NCBI GenBank assembly: GCA_002862095.1
Contig: PHSQ01000002.1
Coordinates: forward strand, 372,001-436,000
Reading direction: 5' to 3'
Origin: Methylocystis sp. KS32
GTDB taxonomy: Bacteria; Pseudomonadota; Alphaproteobacteria; Rhizobiales; Beijerinckiaceae
DNA length: 64,000 bases
The translations under genes were made by a program, and so were the position numbers. The notes below the pieces were generated by a model. That model saw only the letters and a program-made list of their open reading frames with translations. It searched no databases and was not told where the DNA came from. This document shows positions 21,954 through 31,166 of this stretch, in pieces (within the stretch, counting starts at the first letter, position 1; the number at the start of each line of letters is the position of its first letter).

Positions 21954-23129
21954 CTCAAACGAAATGGCCTCCGGCAATCCCGGCGCGGTTCAACGTTGGG
22001 TTCTTCCAATACCTTCTAAAATCGCACGATTACGTTCAGGCACTACAAGCCACATCGAACTTTATCCGCGATGGGCAAGACCTGAACATGTCTAACTTCA
22101 GCCTCGTTGATCTGCCGCTACCACCCAAAGTCGAGCAAGGACTCCTGGCTCGGTTTCTGGATTGGCATGGGGCGCAGACGGCGAAGCTGGTCCGCGCCAA
22201 GAAGAAGATCATCGCGCTGCTGAACGAGCAGAAGCAGGCGATCATCCACCGCGCCGTCACCCGAGGCCTCGACCCAAACGCCAAACTCAAACCCTCCGGC
22301 ATCCCCTGGCTCGGCGATGTGCCCGAGGGGTGGGAGGTAACGCGACTTCGCAACCTCGCCGAAATGCGTGTCAGCAACGTCGACAAAAAGTCATTCGAGG
22401 ACGAGCGTCCGGTTCGACTCTGCAACTACGTGGATGTCTATAAGAACGGTGTCATCCGGGCTGACATCCCGTTCATGCCGGCGACGGCCTCTCCAACGGA
22501 GATCGAGCGTTTCAGGCTTCGGATTGATGATGTCATCATCACAAAAGATTCGGAGGACTGGAGGGATATCGGTGTTCCCGCCCTGGTTCGAACCGAAGCT
22601 GACGATCTTGTCTGTGGATACCACCTCGCCCTTCTCCGGCCCTCGGGCACAAGGACCGATGGCGCATTTCTGTTCTGGCAATTGCTCAGCCCCCATGTGC
22701 GTCGGCAATTCGCCATCGCCGCGAATGGTGTGACGCGATACGGGCTTTCGCACGGGGCAATCAAGGAGATCGTCCTCCTCGCTCCCGACCTTGCCGAGCA
22801 GCGCAGGATTGCCGCTTTCCTTGAGGCCGAGACGGCTTGCCTTCGGGGTGTAGTGGAGAGGATTCAGCGCGAAATCGCCCTGATCCAAGAATTCCGCACC
22901 CGCCTGATTGCCGACGTCGTCACCGGCAAGCTCGATGTCCGCGCCGCCGCGGCCAACCTGCCCGAAACCGCCGAACTTGAACCCATCGACGATCTGGCTG
23001 AGGTCGATGACCTCGACGAAGTCCCCAACGACACCGAGAACGAGGAGGTCGCCGCCTGACCATGCCCGTTCCGGCCCACAATGCTATGCTGACCAAAACC
23101 GCAATGATGTCCCAATCAGGAGACTAAGG

Positions 23130-23357
23130 ATGAGCGAAACCCATCGGATCACAATCGATCCCGGCCAATGCGGCGGCCGGCCCTGCCTGCGCGGCCTGCG
23201 CATCCGCGTGCGCGATGTGCTGGACCTGCTGGCCGCCGGCGCCGACCGCGCGGAAATCCTGGCGGATTATCCGTTGTTGGAAGAAGGCGACATCACCGCC
23301 GCGCTCGAATACGCGGCGCGGCAGAGCGACCACCCCGTGCTGCGGTTTTGCCAATGA
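23130..23357 (+). CDS. DUF433 family antitoxin-like protein
   Basis: A 75-residue protein of the DUF433 family, small helix-turn-helix proteins usually paired with a DUF5615 PIN-like toxin. The signature RITIDPGQCGGRPCLRGLRIRVRDVLDLLAAG is complete, followed by ADYPLLEEGDITAALEYA. No PIN-like partner follows; its stop overlaps the start of a DarG-like gene (ATGA). It lies 70 bp after hsdS, between hsdS and hsdR, with the ribosome site aggagactaagg. Confidence 0.85.
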   Translation: MSETHRITIDPGQCGGRPCLRGLRIRVRDVLDLLAAGADRAEILADYPLLEEGDITAALEYAARQSDHPVLRFCQ

Positions 23358-23920
23358 ACGTTGACGCCTCGGACATGGACGCCGGCAAGGCCAGCCTCGT
23401 GCTGCTGAGTCATCGCTATCTCGGTGGATTGATGGACCCGTTCGTCACGCTGCTCGAAATACACAAGCTGATGTATTTCATGCAGGAAGCCGGCGAGCCG
23501 CTCCGCCTAAAATACGCCAAAGCCCCCTATGGCCCCTACGCCGAAAATCTCCGGCATGTGCTGCACGCGGTCGAAGGGCATCTCGTCTCAGGCTATGCCG
23601 ATGGCGGCGACGCGCCGGACAAGCAGATAGAACTCGTCCCCGGCGCGGTGCAGGACGCCGAGACGTTCCTGAACGACAAGCGCGAGACGGTCGGCCGGTT
23701 CGATCGGGTGGGCAAGTTGGTCGAAGGGTTCGAGACGCCGTTCGGGCTTGAATTGCTGGCCACCGTCCATTGGGTCGCGACGCGTGAGAACGCGATCGAT
23801 GCGGAAGCCGCGGCGACGAAAGTCTATGCCTGGAACGAGCGCAAGAAACGCTTCTCGCGGCGTCAGATCGGCATCGCCTTCGACACCCTTCGCGCGAACG
23901 GGTGGCTTACGGCGGCATGA
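23354..23920 (+). CDS. DarG C-terminal-like protein lacking the macrodomain
   Basis: A 188-residue protein that resembles the C-terminal half of the DarG antitoxin: FVTLLEIHKLMYFMQEAGEPLRLKYAKAPYGPYAENLRHVLHAVEGH, then a VEGFETPFGLELLATVHWVA block. In DarG this part contacts the DarT toxin, while the N-terminal macrodomain removes ADP-ribose from DNA. Here the macrodomain is absent and no DarT gene is nearby. It is coupled by ATGA overlaps to DUF433 upstream and hsdR downstream, so it probably acts with the restriction enzyme. The role is unknown. Confidence 0.75.
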   Translation: MNVDASDMDAGKASLVLLSHRYLGGLMDPFVTLLEIHKLMYFMQEAGEPLRLKYAKAPYGPYAENLRHVLHAVEGHLVSGYADGGDAPDKQIELVPGAVQDAETFLNDKRETVGRFDRVGKLVEGFETPFGLELLATVHWVATRENAIDAEAAATKVYAWNERKKRFSRRQIGIAFDTLRANGWLTAA

Positions 23921-26900
23921 CAACCGACACCTCGGAGAAAGGCCTGGAAGCCCTGATCGTGGCCGACATGACGGGACGCCGGATCGAGGACTCTGGCGCG
24001 CCGGCCGGCGGCGGATTCTCCGAGGAGCCGGAGCCGTTTGTCGGCCTGCACAACTGGTTGCTGGGCGACCCGCAGGCCTATGACCGGGCCTGGACCGTCG
24101 ATCTTGTCCAGTTGCGCGCCTTCGTCGCCGCGACCCAGCCGCCCCTGCTGGCGGCGCTCGATCTCGACAACGACAGCCCGACGCGCCAGAAATTCCTGGC
24201 GCGGCTGCAAGGCGAGACGGCCAAGCGCGGCGTCATCGATGTGTTGCGCCACGGGGTCAAGCACGGCCAGCACGATGTCGATCTGTTCTACGGCACGCCG
24301 TCTCCCGGCAACGCCAAGGCCGCCGCGCGCTTCGCGCTGAACCGCTTCTCCGTCACCCGCCAGCTTCGCTACAGCGGGGACGACACCGCTCACGCCCTCG
24401 ATCTGGCGCTGTTCATCAACGGCCTGCCCGTGGCGACGTTCGAGCTGAAGAACAGCCTGACGAAGCAGACCGTCGAAGACGCGGTCGAGCAATACAAGCG
24501 CGATCGTGATCCACGCGAGAAGCTGTTCGAATTTGGCCGCTGCATGGTCCACTTCGCGGTGGATGACGCGCAGGCGATGTTCTGCACCCACTTGAAGGGC
24601 AAGGCGTCATGGTTCCTGCCGTTCAACAGGGGATACAACGACGGCGCAGGCAATCCGCCGAACCCCGGCGGGCTGAAGACGGATTATCTCTGGAAGGACA
24701 TCCTCACGCCGCTCGGCCTGACCGACATCATCGAGAACTACGCCCAGATCGTCGAGCGGCGGGACCCGAAGTCCGGCCGCGTGAAGCGCGACCAACTGTT
24801 CCCGCGTTTCCATCAACTCGATGTTGTCCGCAAGCTGCTGGCCGACGCACGGTCGAAGGGCGCGGGCCGGCGCGTGCTGATCCAGCATTCGGCGGGATCA
24901 GGTAAGTCGAACTCGATCGCCTGGCTGGCGCACCAGTTGGTGCGGCTCGCCAATGACGGCGGCCAGGTGTTCGACTCGGTGATCGTGGTCACCGACCGGC
25001 GCATTCTCGATCAGCAGATCCGCGGTGCCATCAAGCAGTTCGCGCAGGTCGGCGCCACCGTCGGCCACGCCGAACATTCCGGCGACCTGCTGCGCTTCAT
25101 CGCCGACGGCAAGAAGATCATCATCACGACGGTTCAGAAATTCCCTTTCATTCTCGACGACATCGGCGCGCAGCATAAAAATCGGCGCTTCGCGATCATC
25201 ATCGACGAGGCGCATTCCAGCCAGGGCGGCAAGGCCGCCGCCGCTTTGAACGCGGCTTTGACCGGGGCGGAGGATGGCGACGAGGACGAGACGATCGAGG
25301 ACAAGATCAACGCGATCATGGAGAGCCGGAAGATGCTCCCGAACGCGAGCTATTTCGCATTCACCGCGACGCCGAAGAACAAGACCCTCGAGATATTCGG
25401 CGAAGCCTTCCCGGAAGGCGATGCGGTCAAGCACCGCCCGTTCCACAGCTACACGATGAAGCAGGCGATTCAGGAGGGATTCATCCTGGACGTGCTGCGC
25501 TATTACACGCCGGTCAACAGTTACTACCGGCTGGTCAAGACGGTCGAGGCGGACCCGGAATTCGACACCAAGCGCGCGACCAAGAAGCTGAGGCGCTATG
25601 TCGAGAGCAATGACCACGCCATCCGGCTCAAGGCCGAAATCATGGTCGATCATTTCCACGAGCAGGTGTTAGCGCTGAACAAGATCGGCGGCCAGGCCCG
25701 CGCGATGGTGGTGACCTCGGGCGTCGAGCGCGCCATCCAGTATTTTCAGGCGGTCAGCGTCTATCTCATCGAACGCAAGAGCCCTTACCGGGCGATCGTC
25801 GCCTTTTCGGGCGAACACGAGTTCGGCGGCGCCAAGGTGACCGAGGCTAGCCTGAACGGGTTTCCCTCCAAGGATATCGTCGACCAGATCGAGAAGGACC
25901 CCTACCGGTTTCTGATCTGCGCCGACAAGTTCCAGACCGGCTATGACCAGCCATTGCTGCACACGATGTATGTCGACAAGGCGCTGTCGGGCATCAAGGC
26001 GGTGCAGACGCTATCGCGTCTCAACCGAGCGCATCCGCAAAAGCATGACGCCTTCGTGCTCGACTTCATGAACGATACCGAGACGATCCGCGCCTCGTTC
26101 GAGACCTTCTACCGGACGACCATTCTCAGCGACGAAACCGACCCCAACCGGCTGCATGACCTGATGACGGTTCTGGATGGCTATCAGGTCTACCAGACCA
26201 GCCAGATCGATCAGCTTGTCGAGCTCTATCTAGGCGGCGCAGACCGGGATCGGCTCGACCCTATCCTGGATGCGTGCGTCGCCGTCTACAATGCGGACCT
26301 GGACGAGGACGGGCAGGTTGATTTCAAGGGCAAGGCGAAAGCCTTCGCCCGGACCTACGCCTTTATCTCGGCCATTCTTCCCTTCACGAATGCGGATTGG
26401 GAGAAGCTCTCGATTTTCCTCAACTTCCTGGCGCCAAAGCTGCCGGCGCCGCGCGAGGAAGACCTCTCGAAAGGCATTCTCGAAGCAATCGACATGGACA
26501 GCTACCGGGTCGAGAAGCAGGCCGCGCAGCGGGTGCAATTGGCGGATCAAGATGTCGAGATCGATCCCGTCCCCACCGATGGCGGCGGTCACAAGGCCGA
26601 CCCTGAACTCGACCGGCTCTCCAATATCATCCGCGGTTTCAACGATCTGTTCGGGAACATCGCCTGGGAGGACGGCGACCGCATCCGGCAACTGATCGCA
26701 AACGAGATTCCGAACAAGGTGGCCGCGAACGCGGCCTATCAGAATGCGAAGCAGAACTCGGACAAGCAGAATGCCCGTATCGAGCATGACAAAGCGCTCG
26801 GTAGCGTCATTATAGGATTGATGAAGGACGACACGGAACTGTTCAAGCAGTTCAGCGACAACCCCGAATTCAAGCGATGGCTGGCCGATACCATCTTCTC

Positions 26901-26934
26901 GGCGACATACGATCGGCCGGCCAATGCGCCGTAA
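23917..26934 (+). CDS. hsdR: Type I restriction enzyme R subunit (endonuclease and translocase)
   Basis: A 1005-residue motor and nuclease subunit. The N-terminal nuclease shows Asp162 and the ExK pair in FELKNSLTKQTVEDA (Glu176, Lys178). The helicase part has Walker A HSAGSGKSNS (about 326-331) and the DEAH box IIDEAHSSQGG. The motif TGYDQPLLHTMYVDK and QTLSRLNRAHPQK follow in the second RecA domain. The start at 23917 overlaps the upstream stop (ATGA). It appears intact, although hsdS is split. Confidence 0.95.
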   Translation: MTTDTSEKGLEALIVADMTGRRIEDSGAPAGGGFSEEPEPFVGLHNWLLGDPQAYDRAWTVDLVQLRAFVAATQPPLLAALDLDNDSPTRQKFLARLQGETAKRGVIDVLRHGVKHGQHDVDLFYGTPSPGNAKAAARFALNRFSVTRQLRYSGDDTAHALDLALFINGLPVATFELKNSLTKQTVEDAVEQYKRDRDPREKLFEFGRCMVHFAVDDAQAMFCTHLKGKASWFLPFNRGYNDGAGNPPNPGGLKTDYLWKDILTPLGLTDIIENYAQIVERRDPKSGRVKRDQLFPRFHQLDVVRKLLADARSKGAGRRVLIQHSAGSGKSNSIAWLAHQLVRLANDGGQVFDSVIVVTDRRILDQQIRGAIKQFAQVGATVGHAEHSGDLLRFIADGKKIIITTVQKFPFILDDIGAQHKNRRFAIIIDEAHSSQGGKAAAALNAALTGAEDGDEDETIEDKINAIMESRKMLPNASYFAFTATPKNKTLEIFGEAFPEGDAVKHRPFHSYTMKQAIQEGFILDVLRYYTPVNSYYRLVKTVEADPEFDTKRATKKLRRYVESNDHAIRLKAEIMVDHFHEQVLALNKIGGQARAMVVTSGVERAIQYFQAVSVYLIERKSPYRAIVAFSGEHEFGGAKVTEASLNGFPSKDIVDQIEKDPYRFLICADKFQTGYDQPLLHTMYVDKALSGIKAVQTLSRLNRAHPQKHDAFVLDFMNDTETIRASFETFYRTTILSDETDPNRLHDLMTVLDGYQVYQTSQIDQLVELYLGGADRDRLDPILDACVAVYNADLDEDGQVDFKGKAKAFARTYAFISAILPFTNADWEKLSIFLNFLAPKLPAPREEDLSKGILEAIDMDSYRVEKQAAQRVQLADQDVEIDPVPTDGGGHKADPELDRLSNIIRGFNDLFGNIAWEDGDRIRQLIANEIPNKVAANAAYQNAKQNSDKQNARIEHDKALGSVIIGLMKDDTELFKQFSDNPEFKRWLADTIFSATYDRPANAP

Positions 26935-26985
26935 GTGCATCAGCGCTCTGGGGTGAATGACGAAATGTGGGCGGACTGAACGGCG

Positions 26986-27777
26986 ATGACGGCACCGGAC
27001 CCGGGCAAGCAGAAGAGTGGTCGAGCCAGGCTCGAATCAGTATTCACGGATGCCGCGAATACGTGGGTTATCCATTATTCTTGCGAAAGCTTCTACGATC
27101 GGCCCAATGGCGCCTCGCCGCGCATCACGTCGATTGCCGTACGGCAGCTTGATTCCGGGCAGACACTCTCTTTCTCCATTCATCAGGTTGCGGAGGAACG
27201 TGAAACCGCATTCGATCGAATCGAAGCCCACTACGACGATCTTGAGCGGCAGATGCTGGATGCATTCTATCGTCACGTCGGTGGCCACAAGGGCATGAGG
27301 TACCTGCACTGGAACATGCGGGACATCAAATACGGCTTCGCTGCGCTTGAGCACCGTTTCAGGGTTCTTGGGGGCACACCTGTAGTGATCGAAGACGGCA
27401 AAAAGATCGACCTCGCTCGGCTCTTAATCGACATTTACGGTGTCGGGTATATTGGTCAGCCTCGGCTCGAGACGCTGTTAGCGAAAAATTCAATTAAGCC
27501 ACGCGACTTCCTTACCGGCCATCATGAGGCCGAAGCGTTCGAAAAGCGCAATTTCGTGGGCCTGCATCAGTCGACCCTTCGCAAGGTCGATGTCATCGCC
27601 AATCTGGCGGAACGGGCGCATTCACGCCAGTTGAAGACAAACACCACCTGGTGGGAGATGCACGGCGGCCGAGTACGAACGGCGCTGAATTGGATGGCGG
27701 AGAATCGGACGTTTCAGTTGGCGGCCGGTCTCGCCAGTATCGCGGGCTTTGTTCTCGCGATTTCGGTCATGAGGTGA
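26986..27777 (+). CDS. Uncharacterised protein downstream of hsdR, C-terminal membrane anchor
   Basis: A 263-residue protein that I cannot assign. The N-terminal 90 residues (VFTDAANTWVIHYSCESFYD, then SIAVRQLDSGQTLSFSIHQ) and the central block YLHWNMRDIKYGFAALEHRF suggest a compact alpha/beta domain. A helical middle includes DIYGVGYIGQPRLETLL and LHQSTLRKVDVIANLAE. The last 20 residues are one hydrophobic helix (LAAGLASIAGFVLAISVM), so the protein is probably membrane-anchored facing the cytoplasm. It lies 51 bp after hsdR and is the last island gene, a typical position for an accessory defence gene. Confidence 0.6.
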   Translation: MTAPDPGKQKSGRARLESVFTDAANTWVIHYSCESFYDRPNGASPRITSIAVRQLDSGQTLSFSIHQVAEERETAFDRIEAHYDDLERQMLDAFYRHVGGHKGMRYLHWNMRDIKYGFAALEHRFRVLGGTPVVIEDGKKIDLARLLIDIYGVGYIGQPRLETLLAKNSIKPRDFLTGHHEAEAFEKRNFVGLHQSTLRKVDVIANLAERAHSRQLKTNTTWWEMHGGRVRTALNWMAENRTFQLAAGLASIAGFVLAISVMR

Positions 27778-27789
27778 GGACCATATTTC

Positions 27790-27824
27790 AGAGGGCTATG
27801 GCGTAGACATAGTGCTCATCATCG
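27790..27824. repeat. 35-bp repeat near the island end, copy 1
   Basis: It matches 27926-27960 at 33 of 35 positions by eye (agagggctatggcgtaga... to ...ctcatcatcg). On the minus strand both copies read ATGATG...TCTACGCCATAG, an open tail ending in the peptide STP and a stop. It may be a leftover end of a related element. Confidence 0.75.
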
Positions 27825-27925
27825 TCGGTCGTGGCCCGCTGTTCGCCCGGCAAGACACGCCACCGTCGTCAATCGCTCCAAAAAGGTCCGGCGGCGGGAC
27901 GGGAGGGATTCGAACTCCGTTCAAA

Positions 27926-27960
27926 AGAGGGCTATGGCGTAGATATAGCTCTCATCATCG
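27926..27960. repeat. 35-bp repeat abutting attR, copy 2
   Basis: It directly precedes the 28-bp att repeat. In an excised circle this DNA would join the recombinase reading frame through the att core, giving the tail REAMMRAISTP and a stop instead of REDSNL. The repeat copy at 27790 has two mismatches. Confidence 0.75.
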
Positions 27961-27988
27961 CCTCTCGGGCGCGCCATTTCAGAACAGA
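27961..27988 (+). repeat. attR: right copy of the 28-bp island direct repeat
   Basis: An exact copy of the last 16 bases of tRNA-Arg plus 12 further bases (compare 14668-14695). No tRNA gene is rebuilt on this side, since the 5' part is absent. It marks the right end of the island. The following 65 bp to the IS630 show no gene. Confidence 0.9.
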
Positions 27989-28053
27989 TGGGGCGATTGG
28001 GGTCTCGGCCGACGTTTGATGCGCGCATATCCGGTCTACGCATACATCCACTA

Positions 28054-29289
28054 GTGGCCCGAGTCATTCGAACTGAGGGTATAGGGTTTTCAGCTTAACG
28101 CGGGCGTCTTCGGTCGTGAACTGCCAGTCGGCTTTCATGCAGCGCTTGTTGCGATTGTTTTGCCATGCGGCGACTTCCGCAATCAGTGTCGCCTTGTCGG
28201 GGATGCGGCGATCGAGGCATTGAGTTGCAAGGACGGCGAGCTCAGACTCTGCCATGTCGAGCCAGCTTCCATGCTTGGGCGTGAAATGCCATTCGAAGCG
28301 CTCGACGAGCCGTCGCGCCTCGGCGGCGGGAAAGGCGGCGTAGAGCGATGCCGGCACGTGCGTCGAGAGGTTGTCCTGCACCAGCACGATCTTCGTCGCG
28401 TCAGGGAAATGCGTATCGGATAGTTCTTTGAGGACATGCGCGTAGTCAATGGCGGCGTGGCGGTCGGCGACCTTGACGCAGCGCCAGCCTTCCAGCGGCG
28501 CGAACATCATGAACAGGCTGGCCACGCCATTGCGCTCGTATTCGTAATCGTGGCGCGCCTTGCGTCCGGGCGCGGCGGGAATGGGCGCGCGCGTCTCGGC
28601 GATCATTTGCTTTGTCGTCTCGTCGAGGCACACTACGGGATGCTGCCGATCATGCGGCCGTTGATAGACCTCCAGCACGTCTTCCATCGCGGCGACGAAG
28701 CCCGCGTTGGCGTGCGGCGGGATCACCCATTGCTGCTTAAGATGCGGCTTGAGAATGTTTTTTTGAGCGTGCGTCCGATCGTGTTGTCGCTGGCCTTGGC
28801 GACGATATTCAGCTCGACGACCTTCTGTTCGAGCAGGCTCAGCGTCCATCGGGCGTAACCCGCCGGCGCCGGCCCGCAGGCCAGCGCAATCAGCTTGGCT
28901 TCCGCTACGCCATCGAAAATTCGACGCGGCGCAGAGCGCGGATTGTATTTGCGCGTCAATACCGCCTCGAACCCTTCCTCCACCAATTGGCGGCGCGTCC
29001 GCTCGACGTTAGCGACGCTGGTGTCCAAAGCGGCGGAAATCTCGCTGTCGCTCCAGCCTTCGCCGGCGTCCGACACATCGGCCTTCAGCAGGATGCGCGC
29101 CTTCGTCGACAACTGCGCCGAACGATGCCCGGAGCGGATGAACTCCGAGAGTTTCTCACGCTCCTCCGCGCTCAAGCGAACCACGTATTTCTTGACGGCG
29201 ATCTCTTTCCCGGCCACGAATCACCTCCATCGCTGATGCGCAGCGACAGAGATTCAGAACTCACCGTCAAAAGCAATGACGGCGGCCAC
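28054..29289 (-). mobile_element. IS630-family insertion sequence, complete
   Basis: A 1236-bp element flanked by TA dinucleotides (28052-28053 and 29290-29291), the target duplication of this family. Its ends form imperfect inverted repeats, GTGGCCCGAGTCATT on the left and GTGGCCGCCGTCATT on the right. It carries one transposase in two frames. It lies 65 bp right of the island attR. Confidence 0.88.
28064..29217 (-). CDS. IS630-family transposase, two frames joined by probable -1 frameshift
   Basis: The N-terminal part (from 29217, 164 codons to its own stop) holds tandem helix-turn-helix domains. The catalytic part is in the -1 frame down to 28064. The frames meet at seven A residues in CTC-AAA-AAA-ACA (about 28757-28764). 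A -1 slip there yields ...GRTLKKNILKPHLKQQW..., matching the family. The acidic residues are in VCLDET, LVQDNLSTH and DMAESELAVLA. Slippage on an A run is known in IS630 elements, so the element is probably active rather than broken. Confidence 0.85.
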
Positions 29290-29369
29290 TAGTGACACCC
29301 GTCATTGATTTTGGTGGTGTGAACCGCGCCGGGATTGCCGGAGGCTCCAACCCTTGAGAGGATGGAGCC

Positions 29370-29705
29370 ATGGATACGAAGAAGAAGACATCGAACAGAT
29401 TTTCACCTGAGGTTCGGGAACGGGCAGTTCGGATGGTGCTCGAGCACCGCGGCGATCATGCCTCGCAATGGGCGGCGATCGCCTCGATCGCGGCGAAGAT
29501 TGGCTGCACGGGCGAGACGTTGCGGAACTGGGTCCGCCAGGCAGAGCGCGACTCGGGCGCCCGCCCTGGCGCGACGACGGATGAACGCGAGCGGATCAAG
29601 GCGCTGGAGCGCGAGAACCGCGAGCTGCGGCAGGCCAATGAGATCCTGCGAAAGGCGTCGGCTTATTTTGCGGCGGCGGAGCTCGACCGCCGCTCGAAAC
29701 AATGA
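29370..29705 (+). CDS. IS3-family transposase OrfA, copy 2
   Basis: A 111-residue protein identical to the copy at 20716-21051: helix-turn-helix followed by a leucine-zipper-like helix. Its stop overlaps the start of orfB. The identity to copy 1 points to recent transposition. Confidence 0.93.
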   Translation: MDTKKKTSNRFSPEVRERAVRMVLEHRGDHASQWAAIASIAAKIGCTGETLRNWVRQAERDSGARPGATTDERERIKALERENRELRQANEILRKASAYFAAAELDRRSKQ

Positions 29706-30607
29706 TCGCCTTCATCGACGATCAGCGGGACAAGCATGGGGTCGAGCCGATCTGCAAGCTCTTGCCGATTGCCCCTTCCACCTATTGGGCGCATGCGGCG
29801 CGCCGGCGCGACCCCGCGAAAGCGTCGGCCCGGGCGCGTCGGGATGTGAACCTTCGCAAGGAGATACGGCGCGTCTACGACGAGAACTTCCAGGTCTATG
29901 GCGTGCGCAAGGTGTGGAAGCAGTTGGACCGCGAGGGCGAAAAGGTCGCGCGCTGTACGGTGGCGCGGCTTATGCGGAGCATGGGGTTGCAAGGGATCGT
30001 GCGTGGGAGGCCGGTCAAAACGACGGTGAGCGACCGCAAGGCTCCATGCCCGCTCGACAAGGTGAACCGGCAATTTCGGGCCAAGCGGCCGAATGCGCTG
30101 TGGCTCTCCGATTTCACTTATGTTTCGACTTGGCAAGGCTTCGTCTATGTGGCTTTCGTGATCGACGCCTTCGCTCGGCGGATCGTCGGCTGGCGCGCCT
30201 CGCGCACGGCGCATGCGGGCTTCGTGCTCGACGCGCTCGAGCAGGCGCTGCATGATCGTCGGCCGGTTCACGGCGGTGGCCTCGTCCATCATAGCGACCG
30301 CGGCGTTCAATACGTCTCTATAAAATACACAGAGCGCCTCGCCGAGGCCGGCGTCGAGCCCTCGGTCGGCAGCGTCGGAGACAGCTACGACAACGCGCTC
30401 GCCGAGACGATCAACGGACTCTACAAGGCCGAGCTGATCTGGCGAAAGGGGCCGTGGCGAAACTTCGAGGCGATCGAGTTCGCCACGCTCGAATGGGTCG
30501 ACTGGTTCAACAATCGCAGACTGCTCGAGCCGATCGGAAACATTCCGCCGGCAGAAGCCGAAGCGCGCTACTATGCGCAAATCGAGGGACGCGCCTTGGC
30601 GGCGTGA
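29702..30607 (+). CDS. IS3-family transposase OrfB, copy 2
   Basis: A 301-residue DDE catalytic protein identical to the copy at 21048-21953, with Asp in LSDFTYV, Asp in HSDRGVQY and Glu in AETINGLYK. Both copies look intact. Confidence 0.95.
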   Translation: MIAFIDDQRDKHGVEPICKLLPIAPSTYWAHAARRRDPAKASARARRDVNLRKEIRRVYDENFQVYGVRKVWKQLDREGEKVARCTVARLMRSMGLQGIVRGRPVKTTVSDRKAPCPLDKVNRQFRAKRPNALWLSDFTYVSTWQGFVYVAFVIDAFARRIVGWRASRTAHAGFVLDALEQALHDRRPVHGGGLVHHSDRGVQYVSIKYTERLAEAGVEPSVGSVGDSYDNALAETINGLYKAELIWRKGPWRNFEAIEFATLEWVDWFNNRRLLEPIGNIPPAEAEARYYAQIEGRALAA

Positions 30608-31166
30608 CTCAAACGAAATGGCCTCCGGCAATCCCGGCGCGGTTCAGTGATCGCGCCTGAGGCCAGTGCGGCCTTCGTCGCCGCCATGGAAGACGTGCTG
30701 GACGTCTATCAGCGCTCCCATGATCCGCAGCGCCCACTGGTGTGTCTCGACGAGACTTCGAAGCAGATGATCAAGGAGACGCGCACCCCAATTCCCGCCG
30801 CGCCCGGACGCAAGGCGCGTCACGATTACGAATACGAGCGCAATGGCGTCGCCAATCTGTTCATGATGTTCGCGCCGCTGGAAGGCTGGCGTCATGTCAA
30901 GGTCACCGACCGCCACGCCGCAATCGATTACGCTCACGCGCTCAAGGATTTATCCGACGTTCATTTTCCTGGCGCGACCAAGATCGTGTTGGTGCAGGAC
31001 AATCTTTCGACGCACACGCCGGCCTCGCTCTACGCGGCGTTCCCCGCCGCCGAGGCGCGACGCCTCGTCGAGCGCTTCGAATGATGGAGTGGATGCCCCC
31101 TCCTGACGGCATCGCGATGTGCCAAAGTGGTGATGTTTTCCCATCCCACGAACGGAGAGAGCATCC

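Larger units (their letters stand above)
20666..21992 (+). mobile_element. IS3-family insertion sequence, copy 1 (inside hsdS)
   Basis: A 1327-bp element with perfect 26-bp terminal inverted repeats, starting TGAACCGCGCCGGGATTGCC, and TG...CA ends. It is flanked by a 4-bp duplication, acgt (20662-20665 and 21993-21996). It carries overlapping orfA and orfB. Its encoded proteins are identical to those of the copy at 29320-30646, in the same orientation. Confidence 0.95.
20307..23059 (+). pseudogene. hsdS: Type I restriction specificity subunit, interrupted by an IS3-family element
   Basis: HsdS gives sequence specificity and holds HsdM and HsdR together. The first 119 codons (20307-20665) and the rest (21997-23059) are separated by an insertion sequence and a 4-bp target duplication. 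Removing these restores one frame across ...ARVDV/GFFQYLLKS..., a 473-residue protein with two recognition domains and the central helix (EQGLLARFLDWHGAQTAKLVRAKKKII). The break is in the first recognition domain. The 3' part still encodes the central helix, the second recognition domain and the distal conserved region, so a half-subunit from about 22089 is conceivable. Confidence 0.9.
29320..30646 (+). mobile_element. IS3-family insertion sequence, copy 2
   Basis: It has the same 1327-bp length, 26-bp inverted repeats and protein sequences as the copy in hsdS, in the same orientation. A 3-bp duplication, gtg, flanks it (29317-29319 and 30647-30649). It separates the DNA next to the complete IS630 from the 5'-truncated IS630 remnant. 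Confidence 0.95.

Noticed and set aside
23354..23920. Complete DarTG toxin-antitoxin system
   Set aside because: No DarT-like toxin and no macrodomain in or near the gene; only the C-terminal DarG-like part is present.
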